Shown piece by piece: positions 55,685-59,584 of a DNA stretch of 59,584 bases. The notes below the pieces were generated by a model. It made no database searches. It saw nothing but the letters and a program-made list of their open reading frames with translations, and had not been told where the DNA came from. Source of the stretch: a virus; IMG/VR virus record IMGVR_UViG_3300027754_000102, positions 1 through 59,584 of that record. One strand, given 5' to 3'. The position numbers were made by a program, and so were the translations under genes. Position 1 is the first letter of the stretch. Each line of letters opens with the position of its first letter.

Positions 55685-56577
55685 GCGAATACGCAGCAGG
55701 CTGGATAGATGACCCCGCCGAGGTCGAGATCGTGGCGGGCCAACAGCCCTACTACACGTTCAGCGAAACCCCGGCCGGCGCCACAGCGACAGGCACTGAC
55801 CATGCCTACCTGTGGCTGGCCTACGAGCTGGCCACCGGCAAAAAATATCCTAACCGTGATCAGGGTAGCTACGGCACCTGTGTCTCGTTCGGGACTGCGG
55901 CGGCAGTCGAGGTCAGCCAGGCATGCGAGTCTATCGCCGGCGACCCCGAAGAGGTCCGAGACCTCGCCACCGAAATAATCTACGCTGGCAGCCGGGTCGA
56001 AATCGGCGGCGGCCGGTTTCGTTCCGACGGGTCAATCGGCGCATGGGCCGCCGACTGGGTAAAAAAATATGGTGTGCTGGACCGGGCCATCTTCGGCAAC
56101 GGCAAGTACGACCTCCGCGTCTACTCAGGCGCCAAGGCCCGCCAGTGGGGCGCACCAGGTGCCGGCGTGCCGGATGACCTGGAGCCTGAGGCGCGCAAGT
56201 ACCCCGTCAAGACGATCACCAAGGTGACGACGTTCGACGACGCTTGCAAGGCCCTGACTGCCGGCTACGGCATTTCAGTTTCCAGTTCGGTCGGCTTTCA
56301 AATGGCCCGCGATCAGGACGGATTTTGTAAGGCCGGCCCGCGGTGGGACCACTGCATGGCCATTCTCGGTTTTCAGCTCGGCAAGCGCCCCGGCGGCTTC
56401 ATCCAAAACAGTTGGGGCCCGAGCGCCCACACCGGGCCACTAGGCGCAGGCGACCCGCCGACGGGTGGATTCTGGGCCGACGCTGAAGCGGTCGAAAAAA
56501 TGCTAAAGGCTGGCGATTCTTGGGCGTTTTCATCCGTGGTCGGATTCCCGGCCCGGACCATCCCGTGGTTTATCTGA
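55681..56577 (+). CDS. Papain-like cysteine peptidase (module B)
   Basis: This 298-aa protein has DQGSYGTCVSFG (Q61, C67), RWDHCMAILGF (H224) and FIQNSWGPS (N243), the same triad at almost the same positions as the module A enzyme, with further shared blocks IAGDPEEVRDLATEIIYAGS and RVEIGGGRFRSDGSIGAWAA. Conservation next to unrelated capsid genes shows the enzyme belongs to a mobile tail-end cassette. Virion-associated or lysis role. Confidence 0.85.
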   Translation: MSEYAAGWIDDPAEVEIVAGQQPYYTFSETPAGATATGTDHAYLWLAYELATGKKYPNRDQGSYGTCVSFGTAAAVEVSQACESIAGDPEEVRDLATEIIYAGSRVEIGGGRFRSDGSIGAWAADWVKKYGVLDRAIFGNGKYDLRVYSGAKARQWGAPGAGVPDDLEPEARKYPVKTITKVTTFDDACKALTAGYGISVSSSVGFQMARDQDGFCKAGPRWDHCMAILGFQLGKRPGGFIQNSWGPSAHTGPLGAGDPPTGGFWADAEAVEKMLKAGDSWAFSSVVGFPARTIPWFI

Positions 56578-56587
56578 GGTCCTCAAA

Positions 56588-56905
56588 ATGGCACTACCTC
56601 CCTACCCGACCGACTTCCCCTCCGAGGCCTTTTTACTGGTGCTCGACAAGGCCCGCGGCCGTAACGACGTCACCGGGGCTGACCTGGCGCACGCTGGCTG
56701 GTGCGTCGCAGGCTACGCCCTGCAGCAGACCCTTGGCGGTGGGCCGACCATCCGCGGGGCCGAAAACCTGGAGCAGGCCGGATGGAGTGACGAGCAGGTA
56801 ATTCAGGGCGCCATCGACGCCAACGACGGCGCCAAGGGCATGCTGTTCCCCTGGGTGCTCGTGATCCGTGTCGCCGTGAAGCTAATCCTGGAGGCCGTCC
56901 TCTAA
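56588..56905 (+). CDS. Hypothetical protein between peptidase and holin-like gene
   Basis: This 105-aa protein is absent from module A. It has a helical body (DLAHAGWCVAGYALQQTLGG; NLEQAGWSDEQVIQGAIDAN) and a hydrophobic C-terminus (GMLFPWVLVIRVAVKLILEA) that could enter the membrane. Adjacent to a holin-like gene, so a second membrane lysis factor is possible. Confidence 0.5.
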   Translation: MALPPYPTDFPSEAFLLVLDKARGRNDVTGADLAHAGWCVAGYALQQTLGGGPTIRGAENLEQAGWSDEQVIQGAIDANDGAKGMLFPWVLVIRVAVKLILEAVL

Positions 56906-57177
56906 TGGACCCGCTACAATTCGCCCGCGAGTTTGGCCTGCCCACGATGGCCCTCGTCGTCACCGGCTACGGCATCTGGCAGGTCTGCGCATGGATTGCC
57001 AAAGAGTTAATCGTGCCCCTGCGGGATCGCCATTTTGCGTTTTTGCTGAGTATCGAGCAGACGCTTAAAGCGCTGCAGGAGACGCAGCAAAGCATCGTGA
57101 AAACTCAGGAAAACATGGTTTCTGAAATCGAACGGGTCAGCAGTTTGATCCGTTGCACTGCCACCACCAAGGAGTAA
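56905..57177 (+). CDS. Holin-like single-pass membrane protein (module B)
   Basis: This 90-aa homologue of 14991-15251 has one hydrophobic segment (FGLPTMALVVTGYGIWQVCA), the conserved KELIVPLRDRHFAFL and a coiled-coil C-terminus (LKALQETQQSIVKTQENMVS). It shares a base with the previous stop (TAATG). Holin function is inferred from topology. Confidence 0.6.
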   Translation: MDPLQFAREFGLPTMALVVTGYGIWQVCAWIAKELIVPLRDRHFAFLLSIEQTLKALQETQQSIVKTQENMVSEIERVSSLIRCTATTKE

Positions 57178-57183
57178 TGACCA

Positions 57184-57603
57184 ATGGCTTCTCTTGTTTA
57201 CAATTCGTGCATCCGCGACGCTGTCGTCGGCAATATTGATTTTGACACCGACACCTTCAAGGCCATGCTGGTCACGTCGACCTACTCGGCCAGCAAAAGC
57301 CACGCAAAACGCTCGCCTGACATCACTAACGAGGTGACTGGCACCGGCTACACAGCGGGCGGTAATGCTTGCTCGGTATCCGTGGCCGCCGTCGACAACA
57401 CCAACAACGATGTTGAAATCTCGTTCACAATCACATCGTGGACCAGCGCCACGATCACCGCCCGGGCCGCCGTCATCTACAAGTCCACCGGGACTGCTTC
57501 GGCTGATCCGCTCGTTGGCTACGTCGATTTTGGTTCGGACGTATCAAGTACCAACGGCACGTTTGCGGTGACTGTGAGCAGCCCATTGAAATTCCAAAAC
57601 TAG
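57184..57603 (+). CDS. Virion-associated protein (module B)
   Basis: This 139-aa homologue of the pair at 15251 and 15679 occurs once here. It shares MASLVYNS, NIDFDTDTF, TNEVTGTGYTAGGNA and SWTSATITARA with 15679-16098. Structural role presumed. It opens the right copy of the 2.4-kb direct repeat. Confidence 0.65.
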   Translation: MASLVYNSCIRDAVVGNIDFDTDTFKAMLVTSTYSASKSHAKRSPDITNEVTGTGYTAGGNACSVSVAAVDNTNNDVEISFTITSWTSATITARAAVIYKSTGTASADPLVGYVDFGSDVSSTNGTFAVTVSSPLKFQN

Positions 57604-57612
57604 GAATAACCC

Positions 57613-59421
57613 ATGGCGCTCATTCGAGCCGACCGCGTGAAGGAATCCAGCACCAGCACCGGCACGGGGGCATTCACCCTAGCCGGTGCTGATTCTACCT
57701 ACCGGACCTTTGCGTCAGTGTGTGCTGTGGCCGACACGGTTTACTATGCGATCGCGCACAGGACTGCAAATGAATGGGAAGTTGGACTTGGCACCTATAG
57801 CGCCACCAACACGCTGACCAGGACAACGGTTCACGCAAGCAGCAACGCCAACGCGGCTGTGGCATTCAGCACCGGCACTAAAGACGTGCTGCTGGCGCTC
57901 ACGAAAACCCAACTGGAAACATATGCAAGCCTGACTGGCACCGAAACCCTGACCAATAAAACCATCAACGCCAGCAACAACACTATCACCAACGTCTCGC
58001 TAACCTCTGGAGTGACAGGCACCCTGCCACTTGCCAACGGTGGTACTGGTGCAACTACCGCAGTTACTGGAGCGGTTAATCTAATCAAATCTGCGCCTAA
58101 TGATGGTGCTGAGTACACGCTAAAGAGCAAGCAAATTAGCGGTGCGCCATCGTTCTACTGGGTCGATTCGACTGGTTACGCTCCGACATTGGATTTGTTG
58201 TTTGCTGCTGATAAATCACTTACGGCGTATACTGGGCCGACTCCTTCATATAGTCGAGCAAGCACGGGTACTTATCTTAATGCGTCTGGCATACTAACAA
58301 CAGCAGCAGTAAACGCACCACGCTTCGACCATGTATACAGCGCAACAAGCTGGGCGAGTAAAGGGCTGTTGGTCGAGGAGCAGAGGACGAATAGCGTTTT
58401 CTATTCAGAGCAGTTTAACTTGTGGGCAAAATCAAGATGCAATGTCACAGCTAATTCAATTACAGCTCCTGACGGAAACACCACAGCCGACTTATTGACA
58501 ACATCTATTTCAGATGCCGTCAATGAAGCATATGTATATTCAAACAATGCACCATCTGGCCAGACTACTGTGTCTTGCAGCATTTTTGTTAAAAAAGGTA
58601 ATTGCGATTATTTAAGGCTACAGATTTATGATTCAGCATTTTCAAATGGTGTTATTTCAAAAGTCAACATCAGCACCGGAGCAATAATTTCGACAAGCTC
58701 AATAGGCACAGGTTGGTCTGTGACTTCAGCAGATATTTCCAACTATGGATCTGGATGGTATCGAGTTACGCTAAACGCCAGCAAGCCATCTGGAAGCACG
58801 ACAAGTATTTTATTTAGCTATTCATCGCTGGTGGCAGTAAATGCGGTTTTAGGCGATACTGTTTACCTATGGGGAGCCCAGATTGAAACCGGATCATCAT
58901 TCCCTACAAGCTACATTCCAACCACCACAGCAGCGGTGACAAGGTCAGCAGATGTTTGTCAGATTACTGGGACGGATTTTAGTGGGTTTTGGTATGCGAG
59001 TGAGGGAAGTTTAGTGGTTCAATATGATCGCCTTAATGTTCCCACTTCAAACGGTGTTCTTTTTGCAGCCTCGAAAGTTTCATCACCCTTACAGAACCTA
59101 ATTTACAATTTTGCAAGTAGTGGGAATGAAAACCTTTCAGTTTACAACGCCAACATTGATCAAGCCACATTTGCTATAGGATCTATTCCTTCAGCTGGCA
59201 CATCTGCAAAAATTGGATTCTGTTACAAGGTTAACGATTTCGCTGGAACACTAAATGGTTCTGCTGTGGTCACGGATACTTCAGGTTCTGTTACGGCTGT
59301 AGAGCAAATTGGTATCGGTTACATTCACGGCACTACAGCAAATTACAACGGCCACATCTCCCGACTGAGCTACTACCCAGTCCGCATCCCAAACGCCACC
59401 CTACAGGTACTATCAACATGA
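57613..59421 (+). CDS. Tail fibre / receptor-binding protein (module B)
   Basis: This 602-aa protein has the same length as the module A fibre. The N-terminal 230 residues differ moderately (NASNNTITNVSLTSGVTGTL; TAVTGAVNLIKSAPNDGAEY), while the C-terminal domain is nearly identical and identical from about residue 345. The coding sequence turns AT-rich from about 58100, unlike the GC-rich rest of module B, so the tip looks acquired. Confidence 0.85.
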   Translation: MALIRADRVKESSTSTGTGAFTLAGADSTYRTFASVCAVADTVYYAIAHRTANEWEVGLGTYSATNTLTRTTVHASSNANAAVAFSTGTKDVLLALTKTQLETYASLTGTETLTNKTINASNNTITNVSLTSGVTGTLPLANGGTGATTAVTGAVNLIKSAPNDGAEYTLKSKQISGAPSFYWVDSTGYAPTLDLLFAADKSLTAYTGPTPSYSRASTGTYLNASGILTTAAVNAPRFDHVYSATSWASKGLLVEEQRTNSVFYSEQFNLWAKSRCNVTANSITAPDGNTTADLLTTSISDAVNEAYVYSNNAPSGQTTVSCSIFVKKGNCDYLRLQIYDSAFSNGVISKVNISTGAIISTSSIGTGWSVTSADISNYGSGWYRVTLNASKPSGSTTSILFSYSSLVAVNAVLGDTVYLWGAQIETGSSFPTSYIPTTTAAVTRSADVCQITGTDFSGFWYASEGSLVVQYDRLNVPTSNGVLFAASKVSSPLQNLIYNFASSGNENLSVYNANIDQATFAIGSIPSAGTSAKIGFCYKVNDFAGTLNGSAVVTDTSGSVTAVEQIGIGYIHGTTANYNGHISRLSYYPVRIPNATLQVLST

Positions 59422-59584
59422 TCGACCTACTTCTAAAGTTCCAATCGCAAGAGCAGGCTGGTCTAATCGGAGAGCAACTTGGCTACACTACCCGTGATCC
59501 TGAAACGGGTGAGTTTCAAACAACGCAAGCCACATTGACGCTAGCAATCTGCGTAATAGGTGTGCATTACTATCCAGACGGAAC
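59418..59584 (+). CDS. Small protein after the fibre, cut by the window edge
   Basis: The first 55 codons match 17913-18079 exactly by eye. The gene overlaps the fibre stop and is truncated by the end of the window, not by mutation. Confidence 0.6.
   Translation, partial: MIDLLLKFQSQEQAGLIGEQLGYTTRDPETGEFQTTQATLTLAICVIGVHYYPDG

Larger units (their letters stand above)
57184..59584 (+). repeat. Long direct repeat, right copy (pairs with 15679-18079)
   Basis: Gapless match at offset 41,505. The last 940 bases (58645-59584) look identical by eye to 17140-18079 and run to the window edge, so the repeat probably continues beyond it. Identity across genes of quite different phages implies very recent exchange or an assembly repeat. 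Confidence 0.9.

Overview
This window is double-stranded DNA phage (siphovirus-like, temperate) sequence from end to end; I see no host housekeeping genes, rRNA or complete tRNA. The host is probably a planctomycete, perhaps Gemmata-like. This is an inference from family memory: the Cys-rich module at 13068-13379 and 54700-54952, the TIGR02996-like protein at 32713-33120 and the secreted Cys-rich protein at 28747-29100 resemble families I associate with that group. Base composition changes near 18.25 kb: the left part is about 50% GC, most of the rest about 60-65% GC, estimated by eye.

Layout. (1) 1-18.25 kb, virion module A: P27-like TerS, TerL, HK97-type portal, prohead protease, HK97 capsid, connectors, tandem tail-tube paralogs, a tail chaperone with a canonical -1 frameshift site, tape measure, tail-tip proteins, Ig-like secreted protein, papain-like peptidase, holin-like protein and tail fibre. 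(2) 18.25-21.6 kb: 22-residue-repeat protein, HNH nuclease, minus-strand tyrosine integrase, and an attachment region carrying a 47-bp 3' fragment of tRNA-Pro(CGG). (3) 21.6-33.95 kb, control and replication: HTH and RHH regulators, a GTTAAC operator array, a small lipoprotein, a CsrA homologue, Gp157, a Sak4-like ATPase, an SSB-like DUF669 protein, an initiator with internal 13-bp iterons, a putative helicase loader, a sigma-like factor, a TGT-like protein next to a PP-loop/PAPS-reductase-like protein, a C39-like peptidase and RusA. (4) 33.95-59.58 kb, virion module B: metallophosphoesterase, a second unrelated TerS/TerL, lambda-type portal, a second sigma-like factor, a two-gene minus-strand insert, protease with nested scaffold, a different capsid, a 982-aa polyvalent-like protein, tail genes, and again the Ig-like / papain-like / holin-like / fibre cassette.

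The packaging and capsid genes of A and B look unrelated, yet their tail ends share gene order. The last 2.4 kb of the window (57184-59584) aligns without gaps to 15679-18079 at an offset of 41,505 bp, and looks identical by eye over the last 940 bp. One reading is a roughly 41.5-kb integrase-bearing phage B (18.08-59.58 kb) joined to a second phage, A, through a shared tail-fibre segment. The join could be a real tandem or recombinant prophage, or an assembly join. The attachment fragment has phage DNA on both sides, as expected for attP or a tandem junction.

How the genes work together: integrase, HTH, RHH and operators set lysogeny; the early operon (lipoprotein, CsrA, recombination and replication genes) replicates DNA from an origin probably inside the initiator gene; sigma-like factors may drive late genes; TerS/TerL, portal, protease and capsid package DNA; tail-tip proteins, peptidase and fibres probably act at the host envelope.
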